Shown: positions 43,598 through 52,477, counted from the stretch's first letter. The stretch: DNA of 64,000 nt from Galbitalea sp036499165 (GCA_036499165.1 DASYEE010000143.1:23649-87648), one strand, 5' to 3'. A program made the numbers and translations. The notes: generated by a model not told the origin, from the sequence alone.

Positions 43598-44959
43598 ATG
43601 ACCAAGCTCAGACTGGCCATCGTCGGCGCCGGGCCCGCAGGCATCTATGCAGCGGACATCCTGCTCAAGCTCGAGACAGCGTTCGATGTGTCCATCGACC
43701 TGTTCGAGCAGCTTCCCGCGCCCTACGGGCTGGTGCGCTACGGCGTCGCACCCGACCACCCGCGCATCAAGGGCATCGTCTCCGCCCTGCGCGAGGTGCT
43801 CGACAGCGGGCGCATCCGGTTGTTCGGCAACGTGCTCTACGGCCGTGACATCACGCTCGACGACCTCAAGAAGCACTACAACGCTGTCATCTTCTCGACC
43901 GGGGCGATCCGTGACGCGCACCTCGACATCCCGGGAATCGACGCCGATGGCAGCTACGGCGCGGCAGACTTCGTGAGCTGGTACGACGGGCATCCGGACG
44001 TGCCTCGGGAGTGGCCGCTCGATGCGTCGTCTGTCGCGGTCATCGGTAACGGGAACGTCGCGCTCGATGTCGCGCGGATCCTCGCAAAGCACGCGGACGA
44101 CCTGCTGCCGACCGAGATCCCCGACAACGTCTACCAGGGGCTGGCATCGTCGCCCGTCACGGATGTCCACGTGTTCGGTCGTCGGGGCCCGATGCAGGTG
44201 AAGTTCACACCGCTCGAACTGCGGGAGCTGGGCGAACTGCGCGACGTCGACATGATCGTGCACGAGGAAGACTTCGACTACGACGACGCTTCACGTGCCG
44301 CGATCGCGTCGAACAAGCAGGTGCTCGTGATCGACCGGGTGTTCACGCAGTGGCGGCAGCGATCGGTGGGCGAGGCGTCGCGGCGCCTGCACCTGCACTT
44401 CTTCGCCGGTCCGCACGAGGTCGTGACCGACGCGTCCGGTGCCGTTAGCGCGTTCAGGTACGAGCGCACCGAGCCGGATGACGAGGGTGGCGTCCGCGGC
44501 ACCGGCGAGATTCGAGAGGTGCCGATCCAGGCGCTGTACCGTGCCGTCGGGTACTTCGGTTCGCCGTTGGAGGATGTGCCGTTCGACGAGAAGCGCGGGG
44601 TGATCCCGAACCGTGAGGGGCAGGTCCTCGATGACGACGACCAGCGTGTCCCCGGTGTTTTCGCAACCGGCTGGATCAAGCGTGGACCGGTTGGCCTCAT
44701 CGGTCACACGAAGAGCGACGCAATGGAGACGATCAAGCATGTCGTTCGCGACCAGGCCAACTGGTGGACGCCATCCTCGCCGTCTGAGGAGTCGGTCGTT
44801 GAGCTGCTGAAGTCTCGGGGAGTCGAATACACGAACCTCGACGGCTGGCACAACCTCGACGAGTTCGAGCAGGCGCTCGGTGCGCCTGAGGGGCGCGTGC
44901 GCATCAAGGTCGTCCCGCGCGACGAGATGGTGCGGGCGTCGAATCATCCCTCTGCCTGA
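43598..44959 (+). CDS. Ferredoxin-NADP+ reductase, adrenodoxin reductase (FprA) type
   Basis: A 453-residue flavoprotein. The FAD-binding start is LAIVGAGPAGIYAADILLK; the family sequence QLPAPYGLVRYGVAPDHPRIK follows; the NADP site is VAVIGNGNVALDVARIL with FGRRGPMQ; and the C-terminal ATGWIKRGPVGLIGHTKSDA closes the FAD. It passes electrons between NADPH and ferredoxin, for example to cytochromes P450. A GAGGAAC binding site stands before the ATG. The context (menaquinone and redox genes) does not show a specific partner. Confidence 0.93.
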   Translation: MTKLRLAIVGAGPAGIYAADILLKLETAFDVSIDLFEQLPAPYGLVRYGVAPDHPRIKGIVSALREVLDSGRIRLFGNVLYGRDITLDDLKKHYNAVIFSTGAIRDAHLDIPGIDADGSYGAADFVSWYDGHPDVPREWPLDASSVAVIGNGNVALDVARILAKHADDLLPTEIPDNVYQGLASSPVTDVHVFGRRGPMQVKFTPLELRELGELRDVDMIVHEEDFDYDDASRAAIASNKQVLVIDRVFTQWRQRSVGEASRRLHLHFFAGPHEVVTDASGAVSAFRYERTEPDDEGGVRGTGEIREVPIQALYRAVGYFGSPLEDVPFDEKRGVIPNREGQVLDDDDQRVPGVFATGWIKRGPVGLIGHTKSDAMETIKHVVRDQANWWTPSSPSEESVVELLKSRGVEYTNLDGWHNLDEFEQALGAPEGRVRIKVVPRDEMVRASNHPSA

Positions 44960-45052
44960 GTAGCACCGCTTTTCACTTCCACGCGGGCCGGCGTAGCTCG
45001 GTCGGCCGACCGTTCGCTGCCTCCCGCGCCGCAATCTCTCCAGCTCTGTCGC

Positions 45053-45125
45053 AAAGTCGGAGCTTTGGCGGATGCCCGGCGCGCCCGCGTGCGACGCGCC
45101 GCGCATCCGCCAAATCTCCGACTTT
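45053..45125. repeat. AAAGTCGG palindrome, copy 3
   Basis: AAAGTCGGAG and CTCCGACTTT are the ends; inside, TTTGGCGGATGC pairs with GCATCCGCCAAA. Only one mismatch breaks the first 23 pairs. Core sequence differs from copies 1 and 2. Confidence 0.85.
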
Positions 45126-45131
45126 AGGCAT

Positions 45132-45211
45132 GGGGAGGAGGAGATAGGGACGAGGAGAGGGGGAGCTGAGCGGGGAGGAGGAGATAGGGAGGAGGGGAGG
45201 GGGAGCTGAGC
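45132..45211. repeat. 40-bp tandem direct repeat, two copies, purine-rich
   Basis: 45132-45171 and 45172-45211 match at 38 of 40 positions (GGGGAGGAGGAGATAGGGA...). One strand is almost wholly A/G. It lies just beyond the acyltransferase stop; no coding sense seen. Confidence 0.85.
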
Positions 45212-45225
45212 GGAAGGCGGCGGCG

Positions 45226-46440
45226 CTAGACGTTGATCGAGCGGGGGAGCATCCTGCGCGCGATCTTCCGTGACGGCTCCTCGATGAAGCGCCAGAGCAG
45301 CCACGCGAACACCCACGCCGCAACGACAACACCGACGGTCACGGCGTCGCGCGCTGGCGCGGACTGCAGGTGTGCGAGCACGAGAACGCCGAGTCCGATC
45401 ACGAGCGCGTGCGAGAGATACAGGGCGAAGGATGCGCGGCCGCCGACCTGAAAGGCGCGCGTCGACAGCAGCAGGCTGAGCGGGTCGCGTCGCGCGATCG
45501 CGAGCCCCGCGATCACCAGCACGAACAGCGGGAGCACGATGATCGTCGAGCTGCGGCCGATCATGTCTACGCCGTCGCGGAACTGGGCCGTGCCGTGGCG
45601 CAGCCATGGGTTCTTCTCGAGCAGCGGCACGACGAACATGATCGCGATCGCGACGACGGATGCGACCGTCGCGAGCGGGAACCGCACTGGCCGATCCTCT
45701 GCCAGCCGCGACTTGAGAGTGATCGCGAGAATGGCCCCGATCCAGAACTCGGTGATGACCCTGATCGCAACGACGCCCGGTAGCAGAGTGAAGCTGTTGT
45801 TCGCGAACAGGAGGATCATGTCATCCTGCATCGTGCATCCGATGATGATCATGGGGAGGGTCAGGACCCCCATCAGGATGAACATGGCGAGCCTCGATGC
45901 CGCCAGCGCGAAGCGCGCCAGCACCACGATCCCGACCGAGAACACCAGGTACGCGAGCCACTCCGCGCTGATCGACCAGTCGAGGCCGTTCCAGGTCAGG
46001 GGGCCGGGGATCCAGGCCTGGATCAGCAGCAGGTGCTTCGCCAGCTCGCCCGGGTCGCCCTGCGCCGCATAGACCGGATTGCCACTCGTCGCGTACTGGA
46101 AGACGAAGTATGCGCCGAAGAGAAGCAGCACGAAAGCGGTGAGCGGCCACACTCGACCGAGGCGCAGCCAGAGGAAGCCGACAGCTTTGCGCCAGGTCCA
46201 GGCATCCGCGAGCTTGTCGAAGTGTGTGAACGTGAGGATGAAGCCGCTGAGGATGAAGAACAGGTCGACGCCGAGATACCCGACGTTGAACAGGGGCGCG
46301 AGTACGTGCAACGGCGGGAAGGCGTCGATAAGCTCCGTACGGAAGTGACGCGTGAAGACCCAGAAGGCGGCGAGAGCCCGGATGCCGGTGAGAGCCGGCA
46401 ATTGCACTCGGGGAAAGAGCTGCTGTGCCGGGGTCTCCAC
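45226..46440 (-). CDS. Acyltransferase family 3 membrane protein
   Basis: A 404-residue protein with ~10 membrane segments. The catalytic His region is in ALAAFWVFTRHFRTE, with LFFILSGFILTFTHFDK and FLWLRLGRVWPLT following as in OafA/WecH-type O-acyltransferases. It acylates a sugar or lipid at the outer face of the membrane. The signature GVDLFFILSG is intact. No periplasmic hydrolase domain is fused. It stands alone on its strand. Confidence 0.92.
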   Translation of the reverse strand: METPAQQLFPRVQLPALTGIRALAAFWVFTRHFRTELIDAFPPLHVLAPLFNVGYLGVDLFFILSGFILTFTHFDKLADAWTWRKAVGFLWLRLGRVWPLTAFVLLLFGAYFVFQYATSGNPVYAAQGDPGELAKHLLLIQAWIPGPLTWNGLDWSISAEWLAYLVFSVGIVVLARFALAASRLAMFILMGVLTLPMIIIGCTMQDDMILLFANNSFTLLPGVVAIRVITEFWIGAILAITLKSRLAEDRPVRFPLATVASVVAIAIMFVVPLLEKNPWLRHGTAQFRDGVDMIGRSSTIIVLPLFVLVIAGLAIARRDPLSLLLSTRAFQVGGRASFALYLSHALVIGLGVLVLAHLQSAPARDAVTVGVVVAAWVFAWLLWRFIEEPSRKIARRMLPRSINV

Positions 46441-46490
46441 GCGCCAAGCCTAACGACTGCGGGCCAGGGTCCAGCGACGTAAGCTGAAAG

Positions 46491-46502
46491 TCAGCTAGCT
46501 GA
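46491..46502. promoter_or_regulatory. TCAGCTAGCTGA palindrome upstream of the MMPL gene
   Basis: A perfect 12-base palindrome, 15 bases before the MMPL start codon and directly before its TAGGAG binding site. Position suggests an operator, but no regulator gene is adjacent. Confidence 0.4.
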
Positions 46503-46517
46503 TGAATTAGGAGCGCG

Positions 46518-48704
46518 ATGACGACGCCGACCGAACATTCTGCCCAGCACCAGGCCAGACGGCGCGTGCCGCGATCGCTCCGGGTTGCCATCCCGGCCGT
46601 GCTGATTCTCGTCTGGGTCGCGATCGGCGGGATCGGTGGCCCGTACTTCGGCAAGATCAGCCAGGTGTCGAGCAACGACGCAACGAGCTACCTGCCGTCG
46701 AGCTCCGACGCCGCGCGCGTGCAGAACCTCGAGGCGAAATTCTCGTCGTCGAAGGCGATCCCCGCGGTCGTCGTGTTCGAGCGCAAGGCGGGGCTGTCGG
46801 TCGGCGACCAGACGTTCATCGGCGACCGGATCGCCGCCCTCAAAGCGACGGACGGCGTTGCGGGAGGAACATCGCCAGCGATCATCTCGAGCGACAAGAA
46901 GGCGGCCGAGATCATCGTCCCGATCAAGGACGACACCGCGACGACGGCAACTGTCGCCGAGGTCCGGAAGTTGATCGCGAAGGATGTCCCCGACGGGCTG
47001 CACGGCTACGTCACGGGCCCAGCCGGCCAGATCGCCGACCTCAGCGGCGCCTTCGCGGGAATCGACGGCATCCTGCTGCTCGTCGCGGTACTTGCCGTGC
47101 TCGTTATCCTCATCATCGTCTACCGTTCGCCGCTCCTGCCGATCGTGGTCCTCGCGACGTCGTTGTTCGCTCTCTGCGCCAGTATCTTCGTGATCTGGCA
47201 TCTGGCGAAAGCGGGTGACGTGACGCTCAACGGGCAGGTGCAGGGCATCCTGTTCATCCTCGTGATCGGGGCGGCGACCGACTATTCGCTGCTCTATGTC
47301 TCGCGCTATCGGGAGGCGCTGCGCGATAACCAGAAGCGGTGGGATGCGACGGTCGCGGCGATCAAGGGATCATTCGAACCGATCATCGCATCGGCTGGCA
47401 CGGTCATCGTTGGCCTCCTCTGCCTTCTGCTCAGCGACCTGAATTCCAACAAGGCGCTTGGCCCGGTCGGGGCGATCGGCATCGCCTTCGCCTTCATCGC
47501 GGCGATGACGATGCTGCCGGCGTTGATGTTCGCGCTCGGGCGCGCGGCGTTCTGGCCACTGCGGCCGAAGTTCGGATCCGCGCACCCCGAGGTCGGTGGC
47601 GACAGCGTGAAGGGGCTCTGGCCGCGACTCGGTCGCGCTATCTCGCGCCGCCCGCGCTGGATCTGGGTCGTGAGCGCCGTCGTGTTGCTCGCCGCAGCGG
47701 GCGGGTTGCTGCAGCTGAAGGCCAGCGGAACGCCGCAGAGCGCCGTGGTCGAGGGCGCATCCCAGGCCCGCGACGGCCAGGCGGTTCTTGGCGACCACTT
47801 CCCGAAGGGATCGGGCAGCCCCGCCGTGATCATCGTGAAGCAGGATGCGCTCGATTCCGTCGCGAAGACCGTCCTGGCGACCAAAGGTGTCGACTCGCTG
47901 GCCGTCGCCGCGTCCAGTTCGCCGTCCGGCTCGTACCCCGTGACGGCCACTGGCATCCAGCCGCTCATCTATGGCGGGGCGGCTGGTGCACCGACGGTGG
48001 TCGGCGGCACGGTGCTGCTTCAGGCCACGCTGTCGAATGACCCCGACTCGGATGCCGCCCAGACGACCGTGCGCGACCTGCGAACGCGCCTGGCCGACTC
48101 CAATCCCGGCGCCAACGCCCTGGTCGGCGGCACTACCGCGACGACCATCGACACCAACGATGCCGGGGCTCACGACCGCAACACGATCATCCCGATCGTG
48201 CTGGTCGTGATCCTCCTGATCCTGATGCTGCTGCTTCGGTCGGTACTTGCCCCGGTGCTGTTGATCGGCAGCGTCGTGCTATCGTTCGCCGCGACCATCG
48301 GCATCTCGGCGATCGTGTTCAACCACGTGTTCAATTTCGTCGGCGCAGACCCGGCGGTCCCGCTCTACGGATTCATCTTCCTGGTGGCGCTCGGGGTGGA
48401 CTACAACATCTTCCTGATGACGCGGGTGCGCGAGGAATCGCTGCTGCACGGGACGCGACGGGGCGTCATCCGCGGCCTCGCGATCACCGGGGGCGTGATT
48501 ACGTCGGCCGGAATCGTGCTGGCTGCGACGTTTGCGGCGTTGAGCGTCATCCCCGTGCTGTTCCTCAGCCAGATCGCGTTCATCGTCGGCTTCGGCGTGC
48601 TGCTCGACACGATCGTCGTGCGCTCGCTCCTCGTGCCCGCCCTCTCGTACGACATCGGTCGCGCGATCTGGTGGCCGTCGAAGCTGTCGCGAGGGCCGAA
48701 GTAG
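46518..48704 (+). CDS. MMPL-family (RND) transporter
   Basis: A 728-residue protein in the two-repeat RND layout: TM1 (~20-40), an external loop, a cluster of TMs around 175-320, TM at ~375-395, a second external loop, and a final TM cluster at ~545-715. VIGAATDYSLLYVSRYREAL and VALGVDYNIFLMTRVREES carry the paired Asp-Tyr proton-relay motif of MMPL proteins. In actinobacteria such proteins export lipids or small molecules to the envelope. No substrate gene is adjacent. Start ATG with TAGGAG at the right distance. Confidence 0.93.
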   Translation: MTTPTEHSAQHQARRRVPRSLRVAIPAVLILVWVAIGGIGGPYFGKISQVSSNDATSYLPSSSDAARVQNLEAKFSSSKAIPAVVVFERKAGLSVGDQTFIGDRIAALKATDGVAGGTSPAIISSDKKAAEIIVPIKDDTATTATVAEVRKLIAKDVPDGLHGYVTGPAGQIADLSGAFAGIDGILLLVAVLAVLVILIIVYRSPLLPIVVLATSLFALCASIFVIWHLAKAGDVTLNGQVQGILFILVIGAATDYSLLYVSRYREALRDNQKRWDATVAAIKGSFEPIIASAGTVIVGLLCLLLSDLNSNKALGPVGAIGIAFAFIAAMTMLPALMFALGRAAFWPLRPKFGSAHPEVGGDSVKGLWPRLGRAISRRPRWIWVVSAVVLLAAAGGLLQLKASGTPQSAVVEGASQARDGQAVLGDHFPKGSGSPAVIIVKQDALDSVAKTVLATKGVDSLAVAASSSPSGSYPVTATGIQPLIYGGAAGAPTVVGGTVLLQATLSNDPDSDAAQTTVRDLRTRLADSNPGANALVGGTTATTIDTNDAGAHDRNTIIPIVLVVILLILMLLLRSVLAPVLLIGSVVLSFAATIGISAIVFNHVFNFVGADPAVPLYGFIFLVALGVDYNIFLMTRVREESLLHGTRRGVIRGLAITGGVITSAGIVLAATFAALSVIPVLFLSQIAFIVGFGVLLDTIVVRSLLVPALSYDIGRAIWWPSKLSRGPK

Positions 48705-48716
48705 GTTCGGCCCGAG

Positions 48717-50183
48717 CTACTGGACGGCGGCGGTGAGACGGGCGACGTTGTCGAGCACCTTGCTGCGCAGCGGCCGCGCCATCCATTCGTCGAGTGTCAG
48801 CTCGCGCGACTTGCGGCGATAGCTGTCTTCGACCCGCCGCAGCGACTCCACGAACTTCGAGCCCTTCACCATGACCGAGATCTCGAGGTCGAGGCTGAAC
48901 GAGCGCATATCCATGTTGCTGGAGCCGATGACCGCGACCTCGTCGTCGATCGTCAGGTGCTTCGCATGGAGGATCGTCGGCGCGTGATACAGCCAGATGC
49001 GCACGCCAGCCTTCAGCAGCTCCTCGTAGTAACTGCGCTGGGCATGGTAGACGACGGCCTGGTCGCCGATCTCGCTGACGAACAGCTGCACATCCACGCC
49101 GCTCTGGGCCGCCGTGGTGATCGCATAGAACATCGACTCGTCTGGAACGAAGTACGGGCTCGTGATGATCAGCTTGCGCTGCGCCGCGTAGATCAGGGAG
49201 TTGAACATCCGCAGGTTGTTCTCGCCATCGAAGCCCGGTCCGCTCGGCACCACCTGCGCATCCAGCAGATTCGAGTCTTCCGTCGGAGGCGTGCGCTCGG
49301 CCTCACGCAGGAGCAGCTCGTCTGTCTCGCTGTACCAGTCGGTGACGAACAGCGCGTTGATGCCGGCGACGATGGGGCCCTCGAACCGCACCATGAGGTC
49401 TTTCCAGTGCAGGCCGCGCTTCAGGTTGCCGCGCTTGTTGTAGCTGGAGTCGATCACGTTCTGCGACCCGGTGAAACCGACCTCACCGTCGATGATGAGG
49501 ATCTTGCGGTGGTTGCGAAGGTCCGGCCGCTGGAACTTGCCCTTGAGCGGCTGCACCGGAAGCATCAGGTGCCAGTCCGTGCCGATACGGGTGAGGTACC
49601 GGAGCGTCTTCTTGTATCCAACCGAGCGCAGGTTTGCGATGTGGTCGAGGAGCACCCGCACGGTCACGCCGCGTTTGACCGCGGCCTCCAGCTCGTCGAA
49701 GAACGGCCGGCTCGTCTTATCCAGCGACAGGATGTAGAACTCGACGTGCACGTAGCGGGTCGCCGCCTTCAGCGCCTCCGTCATGGCGGCGAGTGACTCG
49801 TGGTAGTCGTCGTGCAGCGTGGCCGAGTTACCGCCGACGATGGGCATCGCGCCCAGGTTGCGATTGAGCGCCACGATCGGCTCGAGCCACGGCGGCCATC
49901 CCGTGTCGCGGCGGACGCGGTCCATGCCCTCCGTCGTCTCGAGGATGTACGAGTTGATCTCGCGCTGCTTCATCCGCCGCTTCTTCGGCAGGTGCCGCGA
50001 GCCGACGAGCCAGAACAGGATGATGCCGATGTACGGCAGGAAGAAGATCGCGAGCAGCCAGGCCGTCGCGGTCTGCGGCCGGCGGTTGCGGGGAATCAGG
50101 ATGACCGAGAGCACGCGCACGACGAAGTCGACCAGCACGGCCAGCACGCCGATGATGAGCGCAATGGTCGACCAGGTGAACAT
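48717..50183 (-). CDS. cls: Cardiolipin synthase
   Basis: A 488-residue phospholipase D-superfamily enzyme. Two N-terminal membrane segments with the PLDNc pattern (PYIGIILFWLVGSRHLPKKRR) are followed by two HKD sites: LRNHRKILIIDGEVGFTGSQN (first) and ILHAKHLTIDDEVAVIGSSNMD (second). It joins two phosphatidyl groups to form cardiolipin at the membrane. Full length for the ClsA type. Confidence 0.94.
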   Translation of the reverse strand: MFTWSTIALIIGVLAVLVDFVVRVLSVILIPRNRRPQTATAWLLAIFFLPYIGIILFWLVGSRHLPKKRRMKQREINSYILETTEGMDRVRRDTGWPPWLEPIVALNRNLGAMPIVGGNSATLHDDYHESLAAMTEALKAATRYVHVEFYILSLDKTSRPFFDELEAAVKRGVTVRVLLDHIANLRSVGYKKTLRYLTRIGTDWHLMLPVQPLKGKFQRPDLRNHRKILIIDGEVGFTGSQNVIDSSYNKRGNLKRGLHWKDLMVRFEGPIVAGINALFVTDWYSETDELLLREAERTPPTEDSNLLDAQVVPSGPGFDGENNLRMFNSLIYAAQRKLIITSPYFVPDESMFYAITTAAQSGVDVQLFVSEIGDQAVVYHAQRSYYEELLKAGVRIWLYHAPTILHAKHLTIDDEVAVIGSSNMDMRSFSLDLEISVMVKGSKFVESLRRVEDSYRRKSRELTLDEWMARPLRSKVLDNVARLTAAVQ

Positions 50184-50198
50184 CTCGCCTCGCCGGGG

Positions 50199-50687
50199 CT
50201 AGCGGAAGTTGACGAACTGCAGGGCGACATCCAGGTCTTTGCCCTTGAGGAGCGCCATGGTCTCCTGCAGGTCGTCGCGGCTCTTCGACTGCACACGCAG
50301 TTCGTCGCCCTGGATCTGCGATTTCACGCTCTTCGGACCTTCGTCGCGGATGATCTTGGAGATCTTCTTCGCGTCTTCTGAGGAGATGCCGTTCTTCAGG
50401 TTGACCTCGATGCGGTACTCCTTACCGCTCGGGTACGGCTCACCGGGGTCGAGGCTGCGGAGCGAGATGCTGCGCTTGATGAACTTCTGCTCGACGACCT
50501 CGAGGACCGCCTTGACGCGCTCCTCCGCGCTCGCCGTCAGGAGCAGCTTCTCGCCGCTCCATTCGATCGATGCGCCGACGTTCTTGAAGTCGTATCGCTG
50601 CGCGATCTCCTTCTGCGCCTGGTTGACGGCGTTATCCGCCTCCATCTTGTCGACCTTGCTGACGACGTCGAATGATGAATCTGCCAT
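50199..50687 (-). CDS. YajQ-family nucleotide-binding protein
   Basis: A 162-residue protein of the UPF0234/YajQ family: MADSSFDVVSKVDKMEADNAV and QRYDFKNVGASIEW at the N-terminus, GPKSVKSQIQGDELRVQSKSRDDLQ at the C-terminus (key parts SQIQGDELRV). Two ferredoxin-like subdomains bind nucleic acid or cyclic di-GMP in characterised members. I use the ATG at 50687; an ATG three codons earlier is possible. A repeat follows at its 5' side. Confidence 0.92.
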   Translation of the reverse strand: MADSSFDVVSKVDKMEADNAVNQAQKEIAQRYDFKNVGASIEWSGEKLLLTASAEERVKAVLEVVEQKFIKRSISLRSLDPGEPYPSGKEYRIEVNLKNGISSEDAKKISKIIRDEGPKSVKSQIQGDELRVQSKSRDDLQETMALLKGKDLDVALQFVNFR

Positions 50688-50716
50688 GAGGCCCATGCTA
50701 TCGAGGTATGTCCGCT

Positions 50717-50888
50717 GGTCGAGTAGCTGTGGCACTCTCGCTCCGTTGGTCGAGTAGCGGCGGCGCTCTCGCTCCGTTGGTCGAGTAGCGGCGCGAGGCA
50801 CGAGCCCGCGTTATCGAGACCACCGTTCGACGTGGGCATGGTCTCGATAATGCCCGGCCTCGCTGGCGCTCGGTCGTGCTACTCGACC
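50717..50888. repeat. Palindrome family element with 31-bp tandem left ends
   Basis: GGTCGAGTAG occurs at 50717, 50748 and 50779, an exact 31-bp period, then the TTATCGAGACC / GGTCTCGATAA centre, and one right end CTACTCGACC at 50879. It lies between yajQ and the tRNA. The rest of the space to the tRNA (50889-51005) shows no gene and should hold the tRNA promoter. Confidence 0.9.
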
Positions 50889-51005
50889 AGCGGACTAGTT
50901 CGTGGGATCCTGCCACTCAACCGACCGGGTGGTCACGGAACGCCGCTGCGCCTAGTATTCTTGTTCAGCGCCTCCGGACAGGTGATCACACCTGGTCGGA
51001 GCAGC

Positions 51006-51090
51006 ATGGCAAGTTACCCAAGCGGCCAAAGGGATCTGACTGTAAATCAGACGTTTTCAACTTCGGGGGTTCGAATCCCTCACTTGCCAC
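51006..51090 (+). tRNA. tRNA-Tyr (GTA)
   Basis: The acceptor arms GGCAAGT (51006-51012) and ACTTGCC (51080-51086) pair, with discriminator A and encoded CCA. The anticodon stem TCTGA/TCAGA holds the loop CTGTAAA, with the GTA anticodon at 51040-51042. The T-arm GGGGGTTCGAATCCCTC is standard, and a long variable arm makes it a class II tRNA, as for bacterial tRNA-Tyr. It borders an accessory region with phage genes. Confidence 0.96.
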
Positions 51091-51171
51091 CATTTATTGC
51101 ACGCAACTTTCGCATGAGGCCTGAATTCTCGGGCGTTTTGGGGCCGATTCGATTTCTACAGATCGTTTCGG

Positions 51172-51200
51172 TTGTGGGAAGTTGTGGGGTTTTCGTGGGG
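51172..51200. repeat. Three short direct repeats (T-K-GTGGG) near the tRNA
   Basis: TTGTGGGA, TTGTGGGG and TCGTGGGG follow each other at about 10-bp steps, ~85-110 bases past the tRNA. Spaced direct repeats next to a tRNA att site are what integrase arm-binding sites look like. The space 51091-51337 has no gene. Confidence 0.35.
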
Positions 51201-51323
51201 CGAGCGTCGTCGTTGATCGCGCCCCGGGTGTAATGATCGTCTGGTCGATCGAACGGCGACTCACTCGGCAGAGAGCGGCTCGGCGTTTGCCAGATCAATT
51301 CGCTTGTGTTATGAAACGTACGT

Positions 51324-51329
51324 GATAAT
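51324..51329 (+). promoter_or_regulatory. Candidate -10 for a leaderless transcript
   Basis: GATAAT ends eight bases before the ATG at 51338, and no Shine-Dalgarno sequence is present. Spacing fits transcription starting at the start codon. The -35 is weak. Confidence 0.45.
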
Positions 51330-51337
51330 GTTTTGAT

Positions 51338-51730
51338 ATGAATTTTGAAGTGTTCGCACCCGGTCGATCTTCGTCTGACGGGCGCGGCACTCCGACACTG
51401 CGCGTACTCAGCGCGGGGCGCCTAGTGCTCAACGCGGCCGCGCAACGCCTGCTAGGCGACACCACCTTTGTGCAGCTTCTCTGGGATGCAGACACGAAGC
51501 GCATCGGGATCATGCCAGCCGCTCAGGACGCCCCAGACGCATTCCGGGTCACGACGGCACCCAGTCAGTCGATCATCACTTCCAAAGCCTTCGTGGAAAC
51601 CTACGATCTGCCTCTGTCGAAGCGCATGACGCTTGGGTGGGACGGACGTATGTGGATCGCGTCAACCATCAAGCCAGACGAGCCGTTGCAGGGCGACGAA
51701 GGCTCACGAATTCCGGAACGCATCCGGTAG
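51338..51730 (+). CDS. Hypothetical accessory protein
   Basis: A 130-residue protein of unknown function. It begins MNFEVFAPGRSSSDGRG, has a mid part with strand-like segments (VLSAGRLVLNAAAQRLL and VQLLWDADTKRIGIMPA) and ends in an acidic, polar tail. The A-x-R-L-L-G-D-T-x-V-Q-L-L-W-D pattern resembles small AbrB-like or replicon-associated proteins, but I cannot assign it. It stands next to the tRNA in the accessory region; a GC-rich hairpin-like sequence (51745-51766) and a good binding site separate it from the next gene. Confidence 0.6.
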   Translation: MNFEVFAPGRSSSDGRGTPTLRVLSAGRLVLNAAAQRLLGDTTFVQLLWDADTKRIGIMPAAQDAPDAFRVTTAPSQSIITSKAFVETYDLPLSKRMTLGWDGRMWIASTIKPDEPLQGDEGSRIPERIR

Positions 51731-51803
51731 CAAGAAAAGCGCCCCCGCCTGCTGTAACAGACGAGGGCGATCCGAATCACCTCTCTAGAAGGAGAAACGA
51801 ACA

Positions 51804-52220
51804 ATGAGCAATCTATCAACCAACCACACTCCCATCGAGCTGGCTTCACTGCTCGCGGAGGTGGCCAACTACCTCGCGGGAGACGCGCCTGCTCCGCATT
51901 CCGAATCGGTCACTGCAGCGGCCTTCTTGTTGCTTTCACTTAGCGACGATGCGGCCGGCGCGGCGAAGCTCGTTCCCGCGGCCAATTTGGACACCGACGG
52001 TTCTTTGAGCGGGTGGTCGCAGGTCGAGATGCCAGCGCATGGGGACTACTCCATCTGGCTCGACAACGACAACGACAACGCCACCTGGCAGATGATCGTG
52101 GATGGCCCGCACCGCCCCCTGATGACGGTCGACGAATCGCGCGCCTTCGTCATCGATGTCGCCCGTGCAGTGAATCTCACCGAATATCTCACGGTCAAGG
52201 GTGCGTCCACGACACGATGA
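51804..52220 (+). CDS. Hypothetical accessory protein
   Basis: A 138-residue protein with AGAAGGAG before the ATG. It starts with a helical part (IELASLLAEVANYLAGDAP, LLLSLSDDAAGAAKLVP) and ends with strand-like parts around WLDNDNDNATWQMIVDG. No motif recognised. Together with the upstream gene it forms a two-gene unit; the pattern of a small pair beside an att site can be a toxin-antitoxin or stability module, but nothing in the sequence confirms that. Its stop overlaps the next start by four bases (ATGA). Confidence 0.6.
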   Translation: MSNLSTNHTPIELASLLAEVANYLAGDAPAPHSESVTAAAFLLLSLSDDAAGAAKLVPAANLDTDGSLSGWSQVEMPAHGDYSIWLDNDNDNATWQMIVDGPHRPLMTVDESRAFVIDVARAVNLTEYLTVKGASTTR

Positions 52221-52477
52221 AGCGTTGGAGCTCGGTGATCCTAATCCGCATCTTCGACGTGCCGACGCCGAGCTCCACGGTCCAAGTTCACAACGAGGGA
52301 TCAGGCGATGAGCCCACCATCCGCATCCACTCGGGGCCAGCCGCTACCGTCCACTCTCGGGTTTGGGTCGGGCACAGACACATCTCACCGTCCCGCAAGC
52401 CCGGTGGTAGCCTCAGCCGGGCACCGGCGGGATCACGGGGCTTTCCCTCTGCGTCGTTGCTCAGAATGGCTTGCTGA
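52217..52477 (+). CDS. Small hypothetical protein, possibly broken
   Basis: An 86-residue frame starting at an ATG that overlaps the upstream stop (ATGA). The first ~45 residues (WSSVILIRIFDVPTPSSTVQ, DEPTIRIHSG) look protein-like; the last ~35 are Arg/Ser-rich and more like out-of-frame sequence, so the 3' end may be altered by a frameshift. Function unknown. Confidence 0.4.
   Translation: MKRWSSVILIRIFDVPTPSSTVQVHNEGSGDEPTIRIHSGPAATVHSRVWVGHRHISPSRKPGGSLSRAPAGSRGFPSASLLRMAC

Noticed and set aside
51338..52220. Toxin-antitoxin pair
   Set aside because: Gene sizes and placement fit, but neither protein has a recognisable toxin or antitoxin motif.
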